Both the position numbers and the translations under genes were made by a program. This document shows, one piece after another, positions 33,267 through 41,477 of a DNA stretch of 64,000 nt. The notes under the pieces were generated by a model. It made no database searches. It saw only the letters and a list, made by a program, of their open reading frames with translations, and had not been told where the DNA came from. The stretch comes from Actinomycetes bacterium (GTDB lineage: Bacteria > Actinomycetota > Acidimicrobiia > Acidimicrobiales > Palsa-688): the NCBI GenBank assembly GCA_021787365.1, contig JAJYMB010000018.1, positions 1 to 64,000 of the forward strand. Reading direction: 5' to 3'. Numbering within the stretch: the stretch's first letter is position 1; every line of letters begins with the position of its first letter.

Positions 33267-34607
33267 CTACTGGTAGGTGCCGTCGCGGTTGGCCAACTCG
33301 ACGGCCTGGTGGTAGGCCGAACGCAGCGCCCCAGCTGGCGTCTCTTTCCCGATCAGCACTGCGGTGATGGCGTTGAGGAGCACCTGGTGAGAGAACTGGT
33401 CCCACCAGGCGACCTTCGGGGGGTTCTTCCCGGTCGGGAGCGCTTCGAGGGAGACCCGCTGCGCGGGGTGCGTGGCCAGGAACGAAGCGTCGGACTTCAC
33501 CACCGACGGCCGCACCGGCAAGTAGCCCTCGCTGTGGTTGGCCCAGTACGTGGTCCCCTGGACCGACGTGAGGTACTCGATGAACTTGAAGGCCGCGCTG
33601 CGCTGCGCGGGGGTCGCCTGGCTGAACATCCCGAGGTACCCGCCGAAGATGCTGGTGGCTTTCTGGGCGTTGTTGGGCAGGGGGGCCACGCCGATCGTGA
33701 ACTTGTGGCCGACCGCCTGGGCCAGGTACGGGTAGAAGGCGCTCGTCCCGACCAGGATCGAACTGGTGCCATTGGCAAAGTCGGTCTGCGATGCGTAGCC
33801 CTGGGTCAGGACTGCCTCGTGGCGCTTCACCATCGTGGCCCATAGGGAAAGCGCCTTGCCTGCCGGCCCGTTCAGCGTGAACGCAGCGGGGTTGGGCCTG
33901 CCGTTGGGCAGGATGAAATTGCCTCCGGCCTGGTAGAAAAAGGCGAGCCAGGGATAGGAGTGGACCAAGGTGATGGCGAAGGCACGCCGCGAGCCCCCGG
34001 ACATCTTGGCCGCGTCGGCGGTGAACTGCTGCCAGGTCTTCGGCGGCGCGGTGATGCCGGCCTTGGCGAAGGCAGTCTGGTTGTAGAACATGACGGCGGT
34101 CGTCACGTTGAACGGGAACAGGTACTGGTGCCCGTCGGGCCAGCGCCCCCCCTCGAGCAGGCTCCCGTAGAAGTTCGACGGCGACATGCTCGACGTCTTG
34201 GCGATGTAAGGGCTCAGGTTGACCAGGCTGCCCGTGTGGATGAAGCCGGTCCCCCACGGCGGGTTCATCTGGGAGAGGGTCGGCTCTTGGTGGCCGACGA
34301 TGGCCGCCAGCAACTTGGGTTCCAGCGCGGCGTCGTTGGGTATGGTCACGCTGTCCACGGTGGTGCCCGGGTTCGCGCGCTCGAACTGCCTGATCTCCCC
34401 CGCCAGGGCGACCCCGTAGGGACCCGTCATCTCGTTCCAGAACGTAATGGCGACCGAGCGCGGCGTCGCGGACGCCGGCACGCCCGCCGACAAGAGCGCT
34501 CCCACAGACAGCGCAGCTGTAGCCACTGACGCTGCCGCGCGGCGGCGCCGGGCGCGCCTGGCCTCGTACCCGCGAACCTCGCCCGAGACGTCCACTGTCT
34601 TACTCAT
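33267..34607 (-). CDS. extracellular solute-binding protein, family 1 (UgpB-like)
   Basis: The 446-residue protein has an export signal (VATAALSVGALLSAGVPASA, cleavage after ASA) and no lipobox Cys. The mature part is a family 1 binding protein: VAITFWNEMTGPYGVALAGEIRQFERANPG, PFNVTTAVMFYNQTAFAKAGITAPPKTWQQF and YWANHSEGYLPVRPSV, resembling UgpB of E. coli in these blocks. It would deliver a sugar, oligosaccharide or glycerophosphodiester to the two permeases. Clear ribosome site GGGAGGAA precedes the ATG. Pho-box-like repeats lie 107 bp and further upstream, which favours a phosphorus-linked substrate; this remains inference. Confidence 0.83.
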   Translation of the reverse strand: MSKTVDVSGEVRGYEARRARRRRAAASVATAALSVGALLSAGVPASATPRSVAITFWNEMTGPYGVALAGEIRQFERANPGTTVDSVTIPNDAALEPKLLAAIVGHQEPTLSQMNPPWGTGFIHTGSLVNLSPYIAKTSSMSPSNFYGSLLEGGRWPDGHQYLFPFNVTTAVMFYNQTAFAKAGITAPPKTWQQFTADAAKMSGGSRRAFAITLVHSYPWLAFFYQAGGNFILPNGRPNPAAFTLNGPAGKALSLWATMVKRHEAVLTQGYASQTDFANGTSSILVGTSAFYPYLAQAVGHKFTIGVAPLPNNAQKATSIFGGYLGMFSQATPAQRSAAFKFIEYLTSVQGTTYWANHSEGYLPVRPSVVKSDASFLATHPAQRVSLEALPTGKNPPKVAWWDQFSHQVLLNAITAVLIGKETPAGALRSAYHQAVELANRDGTYQ

Positions 34608-34713
34608 GAGTTCCTCCCATAGCGCTCGCTGAATACTCCCAAGGCAAAGACGCGACCTCGGGCATTGAACAACCTTTCACAGCCCGTAACTCCGCACCAG
34701 TCCATCACTGCTG

Positions 34714-34764
34714 GTTCACCCCTAGTTAACCTGGACGTTACCGGGACGTTACCATGTGTTCAAG
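34714..34764 (+). promoter_or_regulatory. Pho-box-like array, five units of about 11 bp
   Basis: Units start at 34714 (GTTCACC), 34725 (GTTAACC), 34737 (GTTACC), 34748 (GTTACC) and 34758 (GTTCAAG), with steps of 11, 12, 11 and 10 bp. GTTCACC with 11-bp spacing is the direct-repeat unit of PhoP boxes described in Streptomyces. The array lies between the binding-protein gene (minus strand) and the glycosyltransferase operon (plus strand) and could serve either. The same motif recurs at 42571. Confidence 0.6.
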
Positions 34765-34876
34765 TGGCCTACAGGGATGCGGGCCGCGCCGGCCCTCCCG
34801 ACGCTCGTCGCGTCCGTGAGCGGGCCACCTCACGGGGGCCTGAAGCCTGGCCTGAAGCCCCCGCCCGAAGTGGCCT

Positions 34877-35200
34877 TAAGCCCCTGCCGCTACGGGTTCT
34901 GGCACCGTATCCTTCCCCTTAAATTGATGTCCGTCGTCCGGCCCGTCGAGGCCGGGGGAGGTGAAACCCGCGCTCTCCGCCGGCGACGGGACCGGCCTCT
35001 GGGCCGTGGAGCGGCCACCCGAGAGCGCGGTGGCCGACCGGGGAGAGGTGGTGCAGCGGGACCGCTGGCACCTTTCCCCCAAAGAGAACGACATGGAGGT
35101 GACTATGGTCTTCGACGAACCAGGGCTGTCCGGGCCCGCCGCCGGGGAACAGGTCCTCGAGCCGAGCGGGCAGGAAATCTTCGCGGCCGACGGGCACCCG
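34877..35200 (+). repeat. long direct repeat, copy 2 (functional context)
   Basis: This is the partner of 27945-28269. It spans the leader and the first codons of the glycosyltransferase at 35105, which continues normally here, so this is probably the parental copy. Conservation of the leader as well as the coding part points to a recent duplication. Confidence 0.9.
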
Positions 35201-36366
35201 TCGCTCGCCCTCCCGCCGCCGGCGCGGCCTGGCGGGCGGGGCCGGAGCGTGGTGCTCGTCGGCACCTATCCCCCTACTGCTTGCGGGCTCGCCACCTTCA
35301 CTTCCAACCTCCGCGCCGCCATCGAGTCCCGGGAGGAGGGCTGGCGGGCCGACGTCGTGCGCCTCGTCGACCAGCCGGAGGGGCCGCGAGGCGAGGTCGT
35401 AGACGAGTGGGTGGCAGGCGACTTCTCGTCGCTCAGCCGTTCGATCGGGACCATGGCGCGATACGACGCCGTGGTCCTCCAGCATGAGTACGGCCTCTTC
35501 GGCGGGCCGGACGGCGAGGAGGTGCTGGCCCTCGTCTATGCCCTCGAGGTGCCCCTTGTCGCCGTCTTGCACACCACGCTCTTGGAGCCCAACCCCAACG
35601 AGCGCAAGATCCTCGACCATGTGACGCGGGCGGCCTCGGCGCTAGTCGTGCAGAGCGAGGCCGCTCGGCAGCGCTTGGTGGCGGCCCACGGCATCGAGCC
35701 CGCCCGGGTTGCCGTGGTCCCTCACGGCGCGGCCGCCAATTTCGCCCCGTGGAAGCCCCCGGCACCGGTCCCGACGGTGCTCACCTGGGGCCTGCTCGGG
35801 CCGGGCAAAGGCATCGAGCACGCCATCAGGGCGGTGGCCGCCCTCCGCCGGCGGGGCCGCGAGGTCACCTACGTCGTCGCCGGCCAGACCCACCCCAAGG
35901 TCCGCTCGTCCTTCGGCGAGGCTTACCGCCGCTCGCTCGAGGCCCTCGCAGAGGATCTGGGTGTAGCGAGCAGCGTGAGCTTCGACGACGCTTACCGCGA
36001 CTGGGCGTCGCTACGCGCGCTGGTCCGTTCGGCCGACGCCGTGCTCTTGCCCTACGACTCGACCGACCAGGTCTCGAGCGGCGTGCTGGTGGAGGCGCTG
36101 GCCTCGGGCAAGCCCGTGGTGGCGACCCGGTTCCCCCACGCTACCGAACTGCTCGCGCGCGGCGCCGGCGTGACCGTCCCCACGGTGACGCCGAGGCTAT
36201 GGCGGACGCCCTCGCGCACGTCCTGTTCGAGCCGGGGGTGGCGGAGCGGATGGCGGCGAGCGCCGAGCGCGAGGCGGAGGCCCTACTCTGGCCAGCAGTG
36301 GGGGCATCGTACCGGCGTCTCATCGAAGAGGTCCTTGTCAAGGAAAAGGAAAGGGCGATGGCGTGA
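35105..36366 (+). CDS. GT4 glycosyltransferase with frameshift near the 3' end
   Basis: This GT4 enzyme starts at ATG 35105 behind the very strong site GGAGGTGA. Core motifs are VVLVGTYPPTACGLATFTSNL, YDAVVLQHEYGLFGG, VLTWGLLGPGKGIEHAIRAV and SSGVLVEALASGKPVVATRF. After GVTVP the direct frame runs into Arg/Ser-rich sequence to 36376. One extra C in the CCCC run at 36178-36181 would restore HGDAEAMADALAHVLFEPGV and end at the TGA 36364-36366, which overlaps the next GTG start as GTGA. I therefore give the intended end. The first 45 residues are a non-conserved extension. It probably works with the toroid and GH130 genes that follow. Confidence 0.78.
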
Positions 36367-37556
36367 CCGGCGGTGACGGTAGCTCATCGAAGGTCGCGTC
36401 GCGCCCGGCCGCGTCCACCGGTTCCCGAGAGCGTTCTGGCCCGGTGTCCCCGCCGGAGCCGACGCTCCGGCACCTGAGGCGGCTTTCGGGGCCGTTCGGG
36501 CTTTTCGAGCATGCCCTCGGGGCCGAACCGCGCCCCGAATGCGGGTACTGCACGGACGACAACGGGCGCGCCCTCGCCCTCGCCTGCCGAGTACCGGCTG
36601 ACCCCTACGCAGAGGAACTGGCCCACCAGTCGCTCCGCTTCGTGGAGGGTGCTCACCTCGGCGCCGGCCGCTTCCGCCTCCGTCTCGGTGCCCACGGGCG
36701 CTGGACGACCGAGCCACCGAGCGACGACGCCGCCGGCCGGGCCTTGCTCGGCCTCGGCGCAGCCACCGCCGAGGCCCCGTGGGAGGCCGTGCGCGAGCGT
36801 GCCGGGGCGTTGTTCGTCCAGGCGGCCGCCTTCCGTTCCTCCTGGCCCAGAGCTACCGCCTACGCCGCTCTGGGCGCAGCCGAGGTGGCCCTCTCCGAGC
36901 ACGCGGACCGGCGCTCCCGTCGGGTGGCGCGCCGTCTGTTGGCCGGGGCCGCAAAGGTCCTGCCCCTGCCCGCTGGCGCCCCGAGCGAGGAGGGATTTGG
37001 CCCTCTCGACGCCGGACAGGCGCCCGGGAAGCGCTCCTGGCGCTGGCCCGAGCCGCGCCTCACCTATGCCAATGCGCTCCTGCCCGCGGGGTTGCTGGCT
37101 GCTGGTGAGGCGCTCGGTCGCGACGACCTGGTCGCCGGCAGCCTCGACCTCCTCTGCTGGCTGGTCGACGAGGAAGGCGTCGAGGGCCGCTTCAGCTTTG
37201 CCCCAGTCGGGGGGCGAGGGCCGGGCGGGCCCAAGCCGGCCTGGGACCAGCAGCCGATCGAGGCGGGCGCGATGGCGCACGCCTGCGCCCGGGCGTTCAG
37301 CCTCTCAGGAGAAAACCGTTGGCGCGCGTCGCTCGAGGCGGCGCTTTGGTGGTGGCTCGGGCGCAACGATAACGGAGCGCTCATTTGGGACCCAGCCACG
37401 GGCGGCGGCTACGACGGGCTCCACCCCGGTGGCGTCAACACCAACCAGGGGGCGGAGTCGACGATCGCGTTCGTCGGGGCGATGGCGCTAGCTCAGGCGC
37501 AGGTTTTCAGCGCGTCGAGGAGGCTCGAGACCGAAGCGGTCGCGGCACCGACGTAG
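36363..37556 (+). CDS. glycosidase-like (alpha/alpha toroid) protein
   Basis: The 397-residue protein appears all-helical, with repeating pairs such as DDNGRALALACRVPADPYAEELAHQSLRFV and LTYANALLPAGLLAAGEALGRDDLVAGSLDLLCWLV, and aromatic/acidic loops WDQQPIEAGAMAHACARAF and NTNQGAESTIAFVGAM. This matches the six-hairpin glycosidase-like proteins that are often encoded next to GT4 and GH130 genes. No catalytic pair is obvious. The GTG overlaps the corrected end of the glycosyltransferase. Its 3' end overlaps the convergent GH130 gene by about 64 bp. Role: probably handling of a mannose-containing glycan (inference). Confidence 0.65.
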   Translation: MTGGDGSSSKVASRPAASTGSRERSGPVSPPEPTLRHLRRLSGPFGLFEHALGAEPRPECGYCTDDNGRALALACRVPADPYAEELAHQSLRFVEGAHLGAGRFRLRLGAHGRWTTEPPSDDAAGRALLGLGAATAEAPWEAVRERAGALFVQAAAFRSSWPRATAYAALGAAEVALSEHADRRSRRVARRLLAGAAKVLPLPAGAPSEEGFGPLDAGQAPGKRSWRWPEPRLTYANALLPAGLLAAGEALGRDDLVAGSLDLLCWLVDEEGVEGRFSFAPVGGRGPGGPKPAWDQQPIEAGAMAHACARAFSLSGENRWRASLEAALWWWLGRNDNGALIWDPATGGGYDGLHPGGVNTNQGAESTIAFVGAMALAQAQVFSASRRLETEAVAAPT

Positions 37557-38530
37557 CGGTCGGCCGCTCCGTAAGTCAGGTAGATGTTGTCGCCTTCGCG
37601 GTGCGCTCCCTGCACGAACACCACCTCGTCCACGTCGCCCCGGCGCTCCCACTCGAGCTCGGGCTCGAGCACGGCGGCGGGGAGGCGGGACACCACCTTG
37701 CCCGTCGCCGGGTCGAGGAGGGCGACGTTCATGGTGTAAGAGCCGTCGGCACGCCGCTCGTGGAAAAAGAAGAGCAAGCCGGCATCGGTCTCGACCGGCG
37801 GCGCCCCCGCCCCGACCCCGAGCGCTCCGGGGCTCGGTGTGAGCAGGGTGTGAGATGGCAGCTCGGCCATGTAGGCGTCCCAATAGCCCTCGGGCGGGTC
37901 CCAGAGGTGCTCGAGGTCGTCGAAGACGGCAATCTGGATGTCGGGGTGGATCCGGTGGACGAGAGCAACCCGCCCGTCGGACAAGCAAAAGACCACCGCG
38001 TCTTTGTCCGGGACCCCCTCGGGCCCGAGCACGCGGCCGCTCCCCTCCTCCAGCCACCACCTGCCCCGGTCCCACACGAGCCGGTGCGCCCCTATGCGCC
38101 AGGGGAGCCCGCTCCCCGAAGGCGGGAGCCACGTATAGGTCATGACGAACTGCTCGCGGCCCCGGTCGACGACGCGCTGCACACGAGGGTCTTCGAAGCA
38201 CTGAGCCCCGTCGGTACCGGCGCCGGCGAGCACGTAGCCGAAGCGGTAGCCCAAGCCGTCTGTAGACGTGAGCACCACGATGTCGGAGTTGTAGTCGACG
38301 AAACGGTCCCCCGGCCCGGGGTTGCGGCGGTACCCCGAACGGACCGCCCTCGCGAAGAGGTGGTACTCCCCCTCGTGGTGCACGACCCCGGCATTGAACA
38401 TGGCCCCGTACCCGGGTGCGATCGCCGCCTGCACCACCGGCCGGTGAGCGAGACGCGTTACATGACGCCCCGAGCCCTCGCCCGGCTGAGCGGCCCCGCG
38501 ACCACCCTCGCTCTCGACCCATCTCCTCAT
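37493..38530 (-). CDS. GH130 family glycosidase/phosphorylase
   Basis: The 345-residue protein has the five-bladed propeller signatures of GH130: YGAMFNAGVVHHEGEYHLFARAV, YNSDIVVLTSTDGLGYRF, CFEDPRVQRVVDRGREQFVMTYTW and VPDKDAVVFCLSDGRVALVHRI. The Asp in FEDPR is the usual catalytic acid position. Members cleave beta-mannosides, many by phosphorolysis to mannose 1-phosphate. ATG 38530 is preferred over the TTG upstream because the earlier residues would cross the palindrome at 38558. The gene diverges from another GH130 gene at 38587. Confidence 0.82.
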   Translation of the reverse strand: MRRWVESEGGRGAAQPGEGSGRHVTRLAHRPVVQAAIAPGYGAMFNAGVVHHEGEYHLFARAVRSGYRRNPGPGDRFVDYNSDIVVLTSTDGLGYRFGYVLAGAGTDGAQCFEDPRVQRVVDRGREQFVMTYTWLPPSGSGLPWRIGAHRLVWDRGRWWLEEGSGRVLGPEGVPDKDAVVFCLSDGRVALVHRIHPDIQIAVFDDLEHLWDPPEGYWDAYMAELPSHTLLTPSPGALGVGAGAPPVETDAGLLFFFHERRADGSYTMNVALLDPATGKVVSRLPAAVLEPELEWERRGDVDEVVFVQGAHREGDNIYLTYGAADRYVGAATASVSSLLDALKTCA

Positions 38531-38557
38531 ATGGTTTTTGTCGGCTCCGCTGGTAGC

Positions 38558-38575
38558 TTGTTGAGTACGCAACAA
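38558..38575. promoter_or_regulatory. 18-bp palindrome between divergent GH130 genes
   Basis: TTGTTGAGTACGCAACAA is palindromic except for one mismatched pair (A/G next to the centre). It fills much of the 56-bp interval between two divergent genes, as an operator for a dimeric repressor of the LacI or similar type would. No such regulator is encoded in the window. Confidence 0.5.
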
Positions 38576-38586
38576 TAGAAGAACCC

Positions 38587-39588
38587 ATGAGCCCAGACGC
38601 GGACCCCAGAGAACTCTTCCGCCGTTTCGCGGCGAATCCTATCATTACAGCGGCGCATTTCCCACGCATGGTGAACGCCGTGTTCAACGCCGGGGCGACG
38701 GTCGTAGGTGACAGGACCCTTCTGCTCCTCCGGGTCGAGCACCGGACCGGGCTGTCTTCGCTCGTCGTGGCTACAAGCAGCGACGGCCTGACCGGTTGGG
38801 AGATAGACCCTCTCCGCGGTCTCGACCCGCTCCCGGGGTACTTCGGGGAGCACTGGGGCGTCGAGGACCCGAGGATCACCAAGGTGGACGACGAGTACCT
38901 GGTGGTCTACGTGGGCTACTCGCACGCCGGGCCCCTCGTCTGCCTGGCCAAGACGCGTGATTTCGCCTCCTTCGAGCGCAGCGGGGTCCTACAGCCGCCC
39001 GAGGACAAAGATGCTGCCCTGTTCCCCGAGCGCTTCGGGGGCCGCTGGGCGCTCATCCACCGGCCGTCGCCCTCCGGCGCCGGGTTCGGCGCGCACGTGT
39101 GGATATCCTTCAGCCCCGACCTCCGCCACTGGGGCGATTCTCAGGTGCTGCTCGCGGCCCGCCGGGGCGGCTGGTGGGACGCGAACAAGGTGGGCCTCGG
39201 GCCTCCCCCGCTTCTCACGAGAGACGGCTGGCTCCTTTGTTACCACGCCGTGCGAGTGACAGCGTCGGGCTCTCTTTACCGCCTCGGGCTTGCCTTGCTC
39301 GACCGCGACGACCCGACCAAGGTGCTCGCCCGTGGCAACGAGTGGGTCTTCGGCCCCCAGGAGCCCTACGAGCGCCACGGCGACGTCTCCGGCGTGGTGT
39401 TCCCCTGCGGCTGGGTGCTCCGTGACGACGGCGACACGTTGCACCTGTATTACGGCGGGGCCGACAGCGTCGTTTGCATCGCGGAGGCGAGCCTCGCCAA
39501 CTTGCTCAGCCACTTGGAAGGCCACCCCTTTGCCGAGGACACCGGCAAACCGGGCAACCTCGGGCCCTTCACGCCGGGAGACGCCTGA
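38587..39588 (+). CDS. GH130 family glycosidase/phosphorylase
   Basis: This 333-residue protein is a second GH130 member: ANPIITAAHFPRMVNAVFNAGATVV, HWGVEDPRITKVDDEYLVVYVGYS, PEDKDAALFPERFGGRWALIHR, GWWDANKVGLGPPPLLTRDGWLLCYHAVR and DVSGVVFPCGWVL. The VEDPRI Asp marks the active site. It resembles the mannosylglucose/mannooligosaccharide phosphorylase branch more than its neighbour does. Phosphorolysis would give mannose 1-phosphate without ATP, which fits the phosphate-linked surroundings. It is convergent with the kinase gene at 39624. Confidence 0.85.
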   Translation: MSPDADPRELFRRFAANPIITAAHFPRMVNAVFNAGATVVGDRTLLLLRVEHRTGLSSLVVATSSDGLTGWEIDPLRGLDPLPGYFGEHWGVEDPRITKVDDEYLVVYVGYSHAGPLVCLAKTRDFASFERSGVLQPPEDKDAALFPERFGGRWALIHRPSPSGAGFGAHVWISFSPDLRHWGDSQVLLAARRGGWWDANKVGLGPPPLLTRDGWLLCYHAVRVTASGSLYRLGLALLDRDDPTKVLARGNEWVFGPQEPYERHGDVSGVVFPCGWVLRDDGDTLHLYYGGADSVVCIAEASLANLLSHLEGHPFAEDTGKPGNLGPFTPGDA

Positions 39589-39623
39589 GCGGGCACCTGG
39601 TGGCGGCTATAAATGCAAGTTCC

Positions 39624-40547
39624 TCATTGAGCCGGCCCCTTTTTCATGCCGGCGAGCGCGCTCCAAGTAGCCAGGCCGTCGATCACACCGTCATGGCTCA
39701 CGCAGTAGGCACCCGCGCGGCAGCCCAGGTCGATGGCATCTGGGAGCGAGGCACCCCGGGCCAGGGCCGCCACCAGTGCAGCACTGAACGCGTCCCCCGC
39801 TCCCGTCGTGTCCCGGACGTCCGCGGGGTAGGCCTCGAAGCTCTGGAACCCTGCCGCGGAAGCCCAGAGCGCGCCACGTTGGCCCAACGTCACGACGATA
39901 TCGTGCGCACCCTTTTCCAACAGTGCCGCGGCCTGCGCTTCGACTGTGCCGCCGTCGGGACCACCGAGGGCCCGGCTCAGTAAGGCGAGTTCGGTCTCGT
40001 TGGGCGTGATGATGTCGAAATAGGCCAGCGCCTCAGGTGGCAGGGCTCTCGCGGGGGCAGGATCGAGCACGACGCGCCGGCCGCCCGACCTGGCCCATCG
40101 ACCGACGTCCACAGCCAACTCCGTCCTGCACTCCAACTGCAGCAGCACGAAGCGGCTCACGCCTGCTTCGTCGCCCAAGGCCATGACGTCGTCCAGGCCA
40201 AGAGCCAGGTTGGCCCCCGGGGCAACCACGATGCTGTTCTCCCCGTCGGCCTCGACCAAAATAAAGGCCACGCCGGTCGGCTCCTTGGCCCTCAGGATCC
40301 CCCAGGCCGGCAACCCCTCGGCCAATAGGACGTCCCGGCCGTGGTCGCCAAACACGTCTTCCCCCAGCTTGGTCACCAAGCAGGTGTCAATTCCCAACCG
40401 GCGCAATGCGATGGCCTGGTTCGCGCCCTTCCCGCCCGGGCCCCAGTCGAACCTGGCATCGCCAACCGTCTCGCCCCGCCTCGGCAGGTGCGGCGCGTAG
40501 ATGGTAAACCCGGCGTTGTACGAGCCGACGACTAGGACGTCTGCCAC
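39624..40547 (-). CDS. PfkB family carbohydrate kinase (ribokinase-like)
   Basis: The 307-residue kinase starts at GTG 40547, chosen because GGAGGTG (40554-40560) is correctly spaced and the resulting length is that of ribokinase. It opens VADVLVVGSYNAGFTIYAPHLPRRGET, has FDWGPGGKGANQAIALRRLG, VLDPAPARALP and the C-terminal anion-hole motif VRDTTGAGDAFSAALVAAL with catalytic Asp. NAGF replaces the usual NxD near the substrate, so the sugar may not be ribose. It follows the DUF47 gene by 67 bp and is likely in the Pit operon. Confidence 0.85.
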   Translation of the reverse strand: MADVLVVGSYNAGFTIYAPHLPRRGETVGDARFDWGPGGKGANQAIALRRLGIDTCLVTKLGEDVFGDHGRDVLLAEGLPAWGILRAKEPTGVAFILVEADGENSIVVAPGANLALGLDDVMALGDEAGVSRFVLLQLECRTELAVDVGRWARSGGRRVVLDPAPARALPPEALAYFDIITPNETELALLSRALGGPDGGTVEAQAAALLEKGAHDIVVTLGQRGALWASAAGFQSFEAYPADVRDTTGAGDAFSAALVAALARGASLPDAIDLGCRAGAYCVSHDGVIDGLATWSALAGMKKGPAQ

Positions 40548-40614
40548 CGTGGGCACCTCCGCTCCGCGACCGCCAAGATACCGACCTGAAGACCGCCTGG
40601 TCGGCGAGCCAACC

Positions 40615-41349
40615 CTACTCCGGGTCGCTCGGGGGCATGAGCCCTTCCCCGCGCTTGACCAGCGCATCGAAGAGCACGTCCGAGGCCTCGCCCAGTCGAA
40701 GGCCGACCACGTCCAAGCGCCGGAGCAGCTCTCGGTGCTTCAGGACCTCCGGGCTCAACTCGCCCACGAATAGTGCGGCGACTTCCTCCTCGAAACGGCG
40801 CCGGACGCTGCTGGCTGCGTGCTTGGCCTCGATCAGGTGCGTGGCTGCCCGATCGGACTTGTGGAGGACGGCTGTGATCGCAGCGGCTAGTTCGTCCGTC
40901 CCCGCCCTCAGCACCTCCAAGAGAGAGGCCAGGTTGCGCCCGCTCTCGGGGTTGTACAAGGCCCATTCACGGACGAAGTCGCGCACGTTGTCCACCAGGT
41001 CGTCGACCGACCGGGAGAGGCGGAAAAGATCCTCGCGGTCGAGGGGGGTGACTAGCGTCTGGGCCAACTCGGCCACCAACTGCCGGCGTAGGCGGTCTCC
41101 TCGGTGCTCGAGGTTGTCCATGTTCCCGTCTGCGACCTTGGGCCCCCCCGGCTGCGCGACCACGTCCGCGGCGAGGGCCATGGCGTCGCGTGCCACCGAG
41201 GCGTGCTCGGCCAGGGTGGTCAAGAGCCTATTGGACGAGGCCCCCGCCACGTCGCTCACGAACGACCGAAGACGGTGCAGTTGACGTCCGGGGGTGTTCC
41301 TCACCGGCTCAGCTCGAGGAGTGGGAGGCCGCAATGTGAGGGCCGGCAC
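40615..41349 (-). CDS. DUF47/PhoU-like phosphate transport accessory protein
   Basis: The 244-residue, mainly helical protein belongs to the DUF47 (PhoU_div) family that accompanies Pit transporters. Typical segments are NLEHRGDRLRRQLVAELAQTLVTPLDREDLFRLSRSVDDLVDNV and EAKHAASSVRRRFEEEVAALF, including the EHxGD metal motif. Family members are about 205-215 residues; the extra N-terminus could mean a start at GTG 41301. It lies 120 bp after the Pit gene on the same strand and probably gates phosphate uptake. Confidence 0.85.
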   Translation of the reverse strand: MPALTLRPPTPRAEPVRNTPGRQLHRLRSFVSDVAGASSNRLLTTLAEHASVARDAMALAADVVAQPGGPKVADGNMDNLEHRGDRLRRQLVAELAQTLVTPLDREDLFRLSRSVDDLVDNVRDFVREWALYNPESGRNLASLLEVLRAGTDELAAAITAVLHKSDRAATHLIEAKHAASSVRRRFEEEVAALFVGELSPEVLKHRELLRRLDVVGLRLGEASDVLFDALVKRGEGLMPPSDPE

Positions 41350-41392
41350 CCTCCCTGTGGCCGCGCCGGCTGCCCAGCGCCAAGGTGCTCTC

Positions 41393-41477
41393 GCTCCCCG
41401 CTCAACGCCGCTCCCCGCTCAACGCCACTCCCCGCTCAACGCCGTTCCCCGGTAAACGCCGTTCCCCGGTCAACGCG
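41393..41477. repeat. five 17-bp tandem repeats
   Basis: GCTCCCCGCTCAACGCC occurs twice (41393 and 41410), followed by ACTCCCCGCTCAACGCC (41427), GTTCCCCGGTAAACGCC (41444) and a last unit at 41461 that includes the Pit stop codon. There are no spacers, so it is not CRISPR. It fills the gap between the Pit and DUF47 genes and could fold or vary in copy number. Confidence 0.75.

Noticed and set aside
32340-33845. 501-codon plus-strand frame opposite the importer genes
   Set aside because: It is antisense to two recognised proteins and has the charged, repetitive composition of GC-rich shadow frames.
41393-41477. Possible CRISPR array
   Set aside because: The 17-bp units are directly tandem without spacers and no cas genes are present.
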